Positions 57,355 through 64,000 of a DNA stretch of 64,000 nucleotides are shown here, piece after piece. The notes under the pieces are model-generated. The model was not told the DNA's origin. It saw nothing but the letters and a program-made list of their open reading frames with translations, and did not search any database. This DNA comes from Streptomyces pyxinae. Its GTDB lineage: Bacteria > Actinomycetota > Actinomycetes > Streptomycetales > Streptomycetaceae. The position numbers and the translations under genes are program-made. The DNA lies in contig NZ_JANUGQ010000020.1 of the NCBI RefSeq assembly GCF_024756275.1, positions 1 to 64,000 on the forward strand. The letters are read 5' to 3'. Positions within the stretch are counted from its first letter, which is position 1; every line of letters begins with the position of its first letter.

Positions 57355-59265
57355 GTGGCTGGCAGGATCAACGATGACGACGTGAAGGCGGTCCGGGACG
57401 CGGTCCCGATCGACGCCGTCGTATCCGAATACCTCCAGCTGCGGAACGCCGGCGGCGGCAACCTCAAGGGCCTCTGCCCCTTCCACGACGAGAAGTCCCC
57501 CTCCTTCCAGGTCAGTCCCAGCAAGGGTCTCTTCCACTGCTTCGGCTGCCAGGAGGGCGGGGACACCATCGCCTTCGTGATGAAGATCGACCACCTCACC
57601 TTCTCCGAGACGGTCGAGCGCCTCGCCGCCAAGGCGGGCATCACCCTGCGGTACGAGGAGGGCGGCTACAACCCCGGTCACCAGCGCGGTGAGCGCATCC
57701 GGCTGATCGAGGCGCACAAGGCCGCCGCCCAGTTCTACGCCGAGCAGCTGGACGGGCCCGAGGCCCAGATCGGCCGGCAGTTCCTGGCCGAGCGCGGCTT
57801 CGACGAGGCCGCCGCCCGGCACTTCGGCGTCGGCTACAGCCCGGCTGGCTGGGACCACCTCACCCGCTTCCTGCGCGGCAAGGGCTTCACCGACAAGGAG
57901 CTGATCGTCTCCGGGCTCTCCCAGGAGAGCCGGGGTGGCAAGCCCATCGACCGCTTCCGGGGCCGGCTGATGTGGCCGATCCGGGACGTCGGCGGCGAGG
58001 TGGTCGGCTTCGGCGCCCGCAAGCTCCGCGAGGACGACAACGGGCCGAAGTACCTGAACACCCCGGAGACCCCGGTCTACCGGAAGTCCCAGGTGCTCTA
58101 CGGCATCGACCTGGCCAAGAAGGAGATCGCCAAGTCCAGCCGGGCAGTGGTGGTCGAGGGATACACCGACGTGATGGCCTGCCATCTCGCCGGGGTGACC
58201 ACCGCCATCGCCACCTGCGGCACGGCCTTCGGCGGCGAGCACATCAAGATCCTCCGCCGGCTGCTGATGGACAACGGCTCGGCCCGGGTGATCTTCACCT
58301 TCGACGGGGACGCGGCCGGGCAGAAGGCCGCGCTGCGGGCCTTCGAGGACGACCAGAAGTTCGCCGCCGAGACGTACATCGCCGTCGCCCCGGACGGCAT
58401 GGACCCCTGCGACCTGCGGCTCGCCAAGGGCGACGAGGCGGTGGCCGAGCTGGCCGAACCCCGCGTCCCGCTCTTCGAGTTCGCGCTCCGCCAGATCGTC
58501 TCCCGCTACGACCTGGACACCCCGGCCGGCCGCGCCGCCGCGCTGGACGAGGCCGCCCCGGTGGTGGCCCGGATCAAGAACATCGGCGCCCAGCACGAGG
58601 TGGCGGTCGAGCTCGCCGGGATGCTCGGCATCCTGGACACCCAGTTCGTGGTCAAGCGGGTCGCCCAGCTCGCCCGCTGGGCCCGGGACCGCGGCGGGCG
58701 CGGCGCCGCCCCGGCCCCCGGCCCCCGCCACCCGGCCGCCCCGCCGTCCCCGGCGCGGCCCCCCGGCGCCTCCGGGCCCGCGCTCCATCTGCGCAGCCCC
58801 GCCCACCGCACCGAGCGCGAGCTGCTGAAGCTGGCGCTCCAGTACCCGGCGCTGGTGTCGCCGGCCTTCGACGCGTACGGCGCCGACGAGTTCACCGCCC
58901 CGCCCTACGCGGCGGTGCGCGAGACCATCGCCTCGGCCGGCGGCGCCGAGCAGGGGGTGGACGGCAGCGCCGACTATCTGGCGCGAGTGCGGGAGGAGGC
59001 CCCGGACGACACCGTGCGGGCGCTCGTCACCGAGCTGGCGGTGGAGGCGATCCACGCCCGGGTGGTGGACGAGGCGTACGCCGGTGTCCAGCTGGTCCAG
59101 GTCCGGCTGCGCGCGGTGGACCGCCGGATCGGCGAGGTGCAGGGGGCGCTGGCCCGGCTCGGCGCGAACGGCGACCCGCAGCAGCTGGCGGCGGTGCAGA
59201 ACGAGCTGTGGGTGCTTCAGCAGTACGGCCAGTCGCTGCGCAACAACGGCGCCGACGCGCTGTAG
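57355..59265 (+). CDS. dnaG: DNA primase
   Basis: A 636-residue primase. The N-terminal zinc ribbon is LKGLCPFHDEKSPSFQVSP with FHCFGCQEGGD. The RNA-polymerase core shows GFGARKLREDDNGPKYLNTP and the TOPRIM motif AVVVEGYTDVMACHLAGV with DGDAAGQKAALRA. The C-terminal DnaB-interaction helices lie after a Pro/Gly-rich linker (about residues 440-480). The GTG at 57355 is the family start (MAGRINDDDVKAVRD). Confidence 0.97.
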   Translation: MAGRINDDDVKAVRDAVPIDAVVSEYLQLRNAGGGNLKGLCPFHDEKSPSFQVSPSKGLFHCFGCQEGGDTIAFVMKIDHLTFSETVERLAAKAGITLRYEEGGYNPGHQRGERIRLIEAHKAAAQFYAEQLDGPEAQIGRQFLAERGFDEAAARHFGVGYSPAGWDHLTRFLRGKGFTDKELIVSGLSQESRGGKPIDRFRGRLMWPIRDVGGEVVGFGARKLREDDNGPKYLNTPETPVYRKSQVLYGIDLAKKEIAKSSRAVVVEGYTDVMACHLAGVTTAIATCGTAFGGEHIKILRRLLMDNGSARVIFTFDGDAAGQKAALRAFEDDQKFAAETYIAVAPDGMDPCDLRLAKGDEAVAELAEPRVPLFEFALRQIVSRYDLDTPAGRAAALDEAAPVVARIKNIGAQHEVAVELAGMLGILDTQFVVKRVAQLARWARDRGGRGAAPAPGPRHPAAPPSPARPPGASGPALHLRSPAHRTERELLKLALQYPALVSPAFDAYGADEFTAPPYAAVRETIASAGGAEQGVDGSADYLARVREEAPDDTVRALVTELAVEAIHARVVDEAYAGVQLVQVRLRAVDRRIGEVQGALARLGANGDPQQLAAVQNELWVLQQYGQSLRNNGADAL

Positions 59266-59486
59266 TCCGCCGGTCTCAAAAAGTGGCCGCACGCCCCTCG
59301 TGGGCGCCGCTCGTCGTGCCCCACACTGGGTGCGGTGCCCGACCGCGCGGCCGGTCCTACGGCGGTGGCCGCCGCTCGCGCGCGGACTTCGTGCGCCGCG
59401 CACGGGACGGAGCACGACGGCCGGGGCGCCGCCGTCCCGCCGCCGGGCGCCCCGAACCGGCAGCGCTCACCCTGGAGGTCGCGCTC

Positions 59487-60836
59487 GTGCAGACCCGGAC
59501 CGTGCCCGACACCGCCGCCGTCCCCGCGCCCGCCCCCCTCGCCGTACCGGACCGTCCGGACCGCCCGCCGTGCCGCCCCGCCCCGGCGGCCGGCGACACC
59601 CCCGGCACCCCGGCCGCCGGGGAGCCCGGGCCGGCCGGCGGGCCCGGCGCCGGACCCGGTTCCGGTACGGGGCCCGGCCCCGCCGAAGGCACCGGAGCCC
59701 CCGCCGGAGATCCCGGAGATCCCGGAGATCCCGGCGAGCCCGCCGACGGCGACGGCCCCGGGGACATCGCCACCGGTGCCGCCGTCCCCGGCACCGCCAC
59801 CGGCGTCCCCGCCCCCGCCACCGGCCCCACCGCCCCCGCCACCCCCGGCGGGAAGGCGGGCGACCTCCTCCCCGACGGCCTCCCCGCCGACCCGCCGCCC
59901 GTGCGGGCGCCCGAGACGGGGAGCGGGCCCACCTCCGACCTCTTCCGCCAGTACCTCCGCGAGATCGGCCGCATCCCGCTGCTGACCGCCGCCGAGGAGG
60001 TCGAGCTGGCCCGGCGGGTGGAGGCCGGACTCTTCGCCGAGGAGCGGCTGTCCGCCACCCCCGACCCGGACTCCCGGCTCGCCCACGACCTGGACCGGCT
60101 GGTCGTCATGGGCCGGATGGCCAAGCGCCGGCTGATCGAGGCCAATCTGCGGCTGGTCGTCTCGGTCGCCAAGCGGTACGTGGGACGCGGGCTGACCATG
60201 CTCGACCTGGTCCAGGAGGGAAACCTCGGGCTGATCAGGGCGGTGGAGAAGTTCGACTACACCCGGGGCTACAAGTTCTCCACGTACGCCACCTGGTGGA
60301 TCCGGCAGGCCATGTCCCGCGCCCTCGCGGACCAGGCGCGCACCATCCGGGTCCCGGTCCATGTGGTGGAGCTGATCAACCGGGTCGTCCGGGTGCAGCG
60401 CCGGATGCTCCAGGAGCGCGGCCACGAGCCCACCGCCGAGGAGGTCGGCGCCCAGCTCGACCTGTCGCCCGAGCGGGTGGGGGAGGTGCTGCGGCTCGCC
60501 CAGGAGCCGGTCTCGCTGCACACTCCGGTCGGCGAGGAGGACGACGTGGCGCTCGGGGACCTGATCGAGGACGGCGACGCCACCTCGCCCGTGGAGTCGG
60601 CCGCCTTCCTGCTGCTGCGCCAGCACCTGGAGGCGGTGCTCTCCACCCTGGGCGAACGGGAGCGCAAGGTGGTCCAGCTCCGGTACGGCCTGGAGGACGG
60701 GCGGCCGCGCACCCTGGAGGAGATCGGGCACATATTCGGCGTCACCCGGGAGCGCATCCGCCAGATCGAGTCCAAGACCCTCGGCCGCCTCCGCGACCAC
60801 GCCTACGCCGACCAGCTCCGCGGCTACCTCGACTGA
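59487..60836 (+). CDS. hrdA: HrdA-like sigma-70 factor
   Basis: A 449-residue primary-type sigma factor. A disordered Pro/Gly/Ala N-terminus of about 140 residues precedes region 1.2 (SDLFRQYLREIGRIPLLTAAEE). Region 2 (RLIEANLRLVVSVAKRYVGR, LDLVQEGNLGLIRAVEKFDY, KFSTYATWWIRQAMSRAL), region 3 and region 4 (FGVTRERIRQIESKTLGRLR) follow. Its position next to dnaG points to the non-essential group-2 factor HrdA rather than HrdB. The GTG at 59487 has GGAGG 8 nt upstream. Confidence 0.9.
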   Translation: MQTRTVPDTAAVPAPAPLAVPDRPDRPPCRPAPAAGDTPGTPAAGEPGPAGGPGAGPGSGTGPGPAEGTGAPAGDPGDPGDPGEPADGDGPGDIATGAAVPGTATGVPAPATGPTAPATPGGKAGDLLPDGLPADPPPVRAPETGSGPTSDLFRQYLREIGRIPLLTAAEEVELARRVEAGLFAEERLSATPDPDSRLAHDLDRLVVMGRMAKRRLIEANLRLVVSVAKRYVGRGLTMLDLVQEGNLGLIRAVEKFDYTRGYKFSTYATWWIRQAMSRALADQARTIRVPVHVVELINRVVRVQRRMLQERGHEPTAEEVGAQLDLSPERVGEVLRLAQEPVSLHTPVGEEDDVALGDLIEDGDATSPVESAAFLLLRQHLEAVLSTLGERERKVVQLRYGLEDGRPRTLEEIGHIFGVTRERIRQIESKTLGRLRDHAYADQLRGYLD

Positions 60837-60906
60837 CCCCGCCCGGACCCGGGCGACCCCGTCCGGATCCGGCCGCCGCCCGGAGCGCCCGGGCTAGGGT
60901 GCCCGC

Positions 60907-61848
60907 ATGATCGCCGTACCGGACACGTTCGCGCGGAGCACGATCGACCGCGAGGGGGACCCCGGAGCCGCCTGGCTCGCCCGGCTGCCCCGGGAGCTGG
61001 GGGAGTTGCTGGACCGCTGGAACTGCCTGCCGGACGGTGAGGTGCTGCACGGCGGCGTCGGCGTCATCGTCCCGGTACGCCGCCGGGGGGCGGGGACCGC
61101 CGTACTGAAGGTGTCCTTTCCGCACCCGGGCAACGTCCATGAGCCGGACGCCTTCGCCGCGTGGGCCGGCCAGGGAGCCGTACTGCTGTACGAGCGCGAC
61201 GACGCGCAGTACGCGATGCTGCTCGAACGGGCCCACCCCGTCACCCTGGCGGAGGCGGCGGACGGCGACGAACTGGTCACCGTCGCGGCGCGGATCAGCC
61301 GCCGGCTGGCCGTCCCCGCGCCACCGGAACTGCCCCGGCTGCGGGACCGGGCCGGCGCCTGGGAGGAGCAACTGCGCGCCGACGCCGGGGAACTGGCCCA
61401 CACCATGGCGCCGTACGCCGTGGACGCCGCCGCGGCGACCCTCCGGGAGCTGGGCCGCGACCAGCCGGACGTGCTGGTCCACGGCGACCTGCACGCCCGG
61501 AACATCCTGCGTGCCGACCGCGAGCCCTGGCTGGCCGTCGACCCCAAGGGGTACGCGGGCGACCCGGCGTACGACGCGGGCACCCTGCTCAAGTCGCGCG
61601 CGCCGGCCTTCCTCGGACTGAGCGGCGCGCACGAGCTGCGCCGGGCCGCCCACCGGGTGCTGGACGTCTTCGCGGAGACGGCCGGGCTCGATCGCGTACG
61701 CGTCCGGCGCTGGGCCCAGCTGCACGCCGTCCAAGCCGCGTTCTGGGGCCGCCGGCACGGCTTCCGGATGGCCCGGGGCGGCGAACTGCTCGACCGGATC
61801 AACGAGTTCGCCGACCGCCTGGCCGAGCTGCTCGCGACGGAGACGTGA
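60907..61848 (+). CDS. APH(6)-like aminoglycoside/hydroxyurea phosphotransferase
   Basis: A 313-residue kinase of the streptomycin 6-phosphotransferase/hydroxyurea-resistance family. It has a nucleotide loop (EVLHGGVGVIVPVRRRG), the Lys in TAVLKVSFP, the catalytic loop DVLVHGDLHARNILRADRE and the metal Asp in AVDPKGYAGDPAYDAG. Such genes are widespread in Streptomyces and need not confer resistance; the substrate may be another sugar or cyclitol. It stands alone, ending at a hairpin shared with the convergent ABC gene. Confidence 0.88.
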   Translation: MIAVPDTFARSTIDREGDPGAAWLARLPRELGELLDRWNCLPDGEVLHGGVGVIVPVRRRGAGTAVLKVSFPHPGNVHEPDAFAAWAGQGAVLLYERDDAQYAMLLERAHPVTLAEAADGDELVTVAARISRRLAVPAPPELPRLRDRAGAWEEQLRADAGELAHTMAPYAVDAAAATLRELGRDQPDVLVHGDLHARNILRADREPWLAVDPKGYAGDPAYDAGTLLKSRAPAFLGLSGAHELRRAAHRVLDVFAETAGLDRVRVRRWAQLHAVQAAFWGRRHGFRMARGGELLDRINEFADRLAELLATET

Positions 61849-61938
61849 CCGGAGGCGCGACCGGAGGCGTGGCCCCCGCCCACCCGGCGAAGGCCCTGGT
61901 CACCGGCCCCGGTGGAGGCCCCGTACCCAACCGCCGAA

Positions 61939-61966
61939 GGGGGCGGCCGGCCACCCGGTCGCCCCC
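61939..61966. terminator. Hairpin between the kinase and ABC exporter genes
   Basis: GGGGGCG (61939-61945) pairs with CGCCCCC (61960-61966), with partial pairing inside. It lies between convergent genes. Confidence 0.6.
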
Positions 61967-61996
61967 TCCGGCACTGCCACGCACTCCCCGCGCGGA

Positions 61997-63925
61997 TCAG
62001 TCGACCTCCGCCACCGCCTGCGCGAACTGGGCCGCGTACAGCCGGGCGTAGGCGCCGTCGGACGCCAGCAGCTCGGCGTGGCTGCCCTGCTCCACGATGG
62101 ATCCGTTCTCCATGACCAGGATCACATCGGCGTCCCGGATGGTGGAGAGCCGGTGGGCGATCACAAAGGACGTACGGCCGTGCGCGAGCCGGGCCATCGC
62201 CTGCTGGATCAGCACCTCGGTGCGGGTGTCCACCGAGCTGGTCGCCTCGTCCAGCACCAGGATCACCGGGTCGGAGAGGAAGGCGCGGGCGATGGTGATC
62301 AGCTGCTTCTCGCCCGCGCTGACCCCGGAGCCCTCGTCGTCGATGACGGTGTCGTAGCCCTCCGGCAGGGTGCGGATGAACCGGTCGGCGTGGGCGGCGC
62401 GGGCGGCCTCCTCGACCTCCTCCCGGGTCACCTCGCGGCTCGCGCCGTACGCGATGTTCTCCGCGATGGTGCCGCCGAACAGCCAGGTGTCCTGGAGGAC
62501 CATGCCGATCCCGGAGCGCAGCTCGTCCCGGGAGAGCTCGGTCACATCGGTGCCGTCCAGCAGGATCCGGCCGCCGGTCACCTCGTAGAACCGCATCAGC
62601 AGGTTGACCAGCGTGGTCTTGCCCGCACCGGTCGGTCCGACGATCGCCACCGTCTGGCCGGGCTCCACCGCGAGCGACAGCTCCTCGATGAGCGGCCGGT
62701 CCGGCTCGTAGCGGAAGGACACCTTCTCCAGGGTGATCCGCCCGGTCGCCGGGGTCCGGCGCTCGCGGCTCGCGGGCGCGTCCGGCTCCTGCTCCTCCGC
62801 GTCGAGCAGCTCGAAGACCCGCTCGGCCGAGGCCACCCCGGACTGCACCAGATTGGCCATCGAGGCGACCTGGGTCAGCGGCATGGAGAACTGCCGGGAG
62901 TACTGGACGAACGCCTGCACATCACCGATGGAGAGGTTGCCGGACGCCACCCGCAGCCCGCCGACCACCGCCACCAGCACATAGTTGATGTTGGAGACGA
63001 AGAGCATCAGCGGCTGCATGATCCCGCTGTTGAACTGCGCCTTGAACGCGGCCCGGCGCAGCGCCTCGTTCTGCTCGTGGAAGTCCTCGGCGGCCTCCCG
63101 CTGCCGGCCGAACACCTTCACCAGGGCGTGCCCGGTGTACATCTCCTCCACATGGGCGCTCAGCCGGCCGGTGGACTTCCACTGCTCCACGAAGTGCGGC
63201 TGCGACCGCTTGCCGATCCGGGTCGCGACCAGCACCGAGACCGGCACGGTCACCAGCGCGACCAGCGCCAGCAGCGGCGAGATCCAGAACATCATCGCCA
63301 GCACGCCGAGGATGGTGAAGAGCGAGTTGATCAGCTGACCCATGGTCTGCTGCATGTTCTGCGCGAGGTTGTCCAGGTCGTTGGTGGCCCGGCTCAGCAC
63401 CTCGCCGCGCTTGGCCCGGTCGAAGTACGACAGCGGCAGCCGGGAGAGCTTCGCCTGCACCTCCTCGCGGAGCCGGGAGACGGTCCGGTTGATCGCCCTG
63501 GTCGCCATCCGGGTGGAGATCAGCATCAGTCCGCCGGCCACCAGATAGACCGCCAGCGCCATCAGCAGCACCCCGCCGACCGCGCCGAAGTCGATGCCCC
63601 GGCCGGGGGTGAAGTCCACCCCGGAGAGCATGTCCGCCAGCCCGTGGTCACCGCGCTGCCGCAGCCCGGCGAGCGCCTGTTCCTTGCTGACGCCCCCGGG
63701 GATCCGGTGGCCGACGACGCCGGCGAACACCAGGTCGGTGGCCCGGCCGAGGATCTTCGGGCCGACCACCGAGAAGCCGACGCTCAGCAGACCGGTGGCG
63801 ATCATCACCCAGAGCGTGGCCTTCTCCGGAGCCAGCTGGCGCAGCAGCCGCCTGGCGGACCCCTTGAAGTCCATCGACCGCTGGTCGGGACCGCCGCCGG
63901 CCGCCATCATCCGTCCCGCCGCCAT
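61997..63925 (-). CDS. ABC exporter half-transporter (second of a heterodimer)
   Basis: A 642-residue fused membrane/ATPase protein. It has six helices (residues about 35-340), then Walker A GPTGAGKTT, Q-loop VLQDTWLFGG, signature VSAGEKQLI, Walker B LVLDEATSSVD and the H-loop His in VIAHRLSTI. The signature is the degenerate SAGEKQ form common in heterodimeric multidrug exporters. The start codon overlaps the stop of the upstream ABC gene by one base (TGATG), so the two are co-translated and probably form a heterodimer. Confidence 0.94.
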   Translation of the reverse strand: MAAGRMMAAGGGPDQRSMDFKGSARRLLRQLAPEKATLWVMIATGLLSVGFSVVGPKILGRATDLVFAGVVGHRIPGGVSKEQALAGLRQRGDHGLADMLSGVDFTPGRGIDFGAVGGVLLMALAVYLVAGGLMLISTRMATRAINRTVSRLREEVQAKLSRLPLSYFDRAKRGEVLSRATNDLDNLAQNMQQTMGQLINSLFTILGVLAMMFWISPLLALVALVTVPVSVLVATRIGKRSQPHFVEQWKSTGRLSAHVEEMYTGHALVKVFGRQREAAEDFHEQNEALRRAAFKAQFNSGIMQPLMLFVSNINYVLVAVVGGLRVASGNLSIGDVQAFVQYSRQFSMPLTQVASMANLVQSGVASAERVFELLDAEEQEPDAPASRERRTPATGRITLEKVSFRYEPDRPLIEELSLAVEPGQTVAIVGPTGAGKTTLVNLLMRFYEVTGGRILLDGTDVTELSRDELRSGIGMVLQDTWLFGGTIAENIAYGASREVTREEVEEAARAAHADRFIRTLPEGYDTVIDDEGSGVSAGEKQLITIARAFLSDPVILVLDEATSSVDTRTEVLIQQAMARLAHGRTSFVIAHRLSTIRDADVILVMENGSIVEQGSHAELLASDGAYARLYAAQFAQAVAEVD

Positions 63926-64000
63926 CAGGCAGCCTCCGCTTCCGTCAGCTGGGAGAGCACGATCTCCCGGTACGTCTCGTTCTCCGCCATCAGCTCGGTG
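63925..64000 (-). CDS. C-terminal end of the partner ABC exporter gene (partial)
   Basis: The last 24 codons of a gene that continues beyond the window. They read TELMAENETYREIVLSQL, then TEAEAA and stop, the usual tail of an ABC exporter after the H-loop and D-loop region (...HAELMAEN...YREI...SQ). It overlaps the start of the 61997-63925 gene by one base, as expected of a two-gene exporter operon. Confidence 0.8.
   Translation of the reverse strand, partial: TELMAENETYREIVLSQLTEAEAA

Noticed and set aside
60907..61848. Dedicated antibiotic-resistance gene of a biosynthetic cluster
   Set aside because: The APH(6)-like gene is isolated among housekeeping genes with no aminoglycoside biosynthesis genes, so a self-resistance role is not supported.

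Overview
The window is high-GC actinobacterial DNA, almost certainly a Streptomyces chromosome. Coding GC is very high, GTG and TTG starts are frequent, -10 boxes of the TAGNNT type sit just upstream of start codons, and the housekeeping order (hrdA-type sigma factor, dnaG, dgt, ppdK, dus, glyS, znuABC, zur, uppS, recO, leuA, era) matches the central region of Streptomyces chromosomes as I remember it from S. coelicolor. No tRNA, rRNA, CRISPR array or complete insertion sequence was seen.

Layout. 1-1.8 kb: a 1.6-kb accessory segment bounded by two imperfect ~80-bp direct repeats that each contain a terminator hairpin. It holds a secreted four-cysteine peptide, a 59-residue membrane protein and a truncated DIP1984-family gene. 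1.8-9.7 kb: an ABC efflux pair, a membrane-anchored alpha/beta hydrolase, a NarL-type two-component system, and a TetR/quinone-oxidoreductase pair with a tandem operator and a 15-bp minisatellite. 9.8-16.5 kb: a five-gene operon (SbnA-like, SbnB-like, FAD/NAD(P)-binding protein, PLP trans-sulfuration-type enzyme, BenE-type transporter), probably making and moving an L-2,3-diaminopropionate-derived metabolite. A decayed MFS gene lies just upstream of it. 17.7-22.9 kb: a cytidine-deaminase-like protein without its zinc ligands, Era, an emfourin/M4-protease pair and leuA behind a leucine-rich leader peptide. 23.5-34 kb: TerB-like protein, ferredoxin-NADP reductase, a membrane protein, RecO, UppS, Zur, ZnuBCA and GlyS. 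34-43.4 kb: regulator/enzyme and regulator/transporter pairs (TetR with aldo/keto reductase, XRE with MFS), small proteins, a second MFS transporter and Dus. 44-64 kb: PPDK, an ArsR-type regulator, a class F sortase with a likely surface substrate, small redox and housekeeping enzymes, Dgt, a ferredoxin-reductase-like flavoprotein, DnaG, an HrdA-like sigma factor, an APH(6)-like kinase and an ABC exporter pair cut by the window edge.

How the genes fit together. Metal homeostasis is a theme: Zur, the ZnuABC importer with Zur-box-like sites at znuA, a possible iron box at the ferredoxin reductase, and an operon that could make a chelating amino acid. The five genes of that operon are nearly all translationally coupled and stand alone without an NRPS or NIS synthetase, which makes it the best candidate here for an undescribed pathway. 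The secreted peptide/membrane protein pair at the left edge is the second candidate. Start codons were chosen from Shine-Dalgarno spacing and family length. Functions rest on motifs and family resemblance read by eye; no database search was run.
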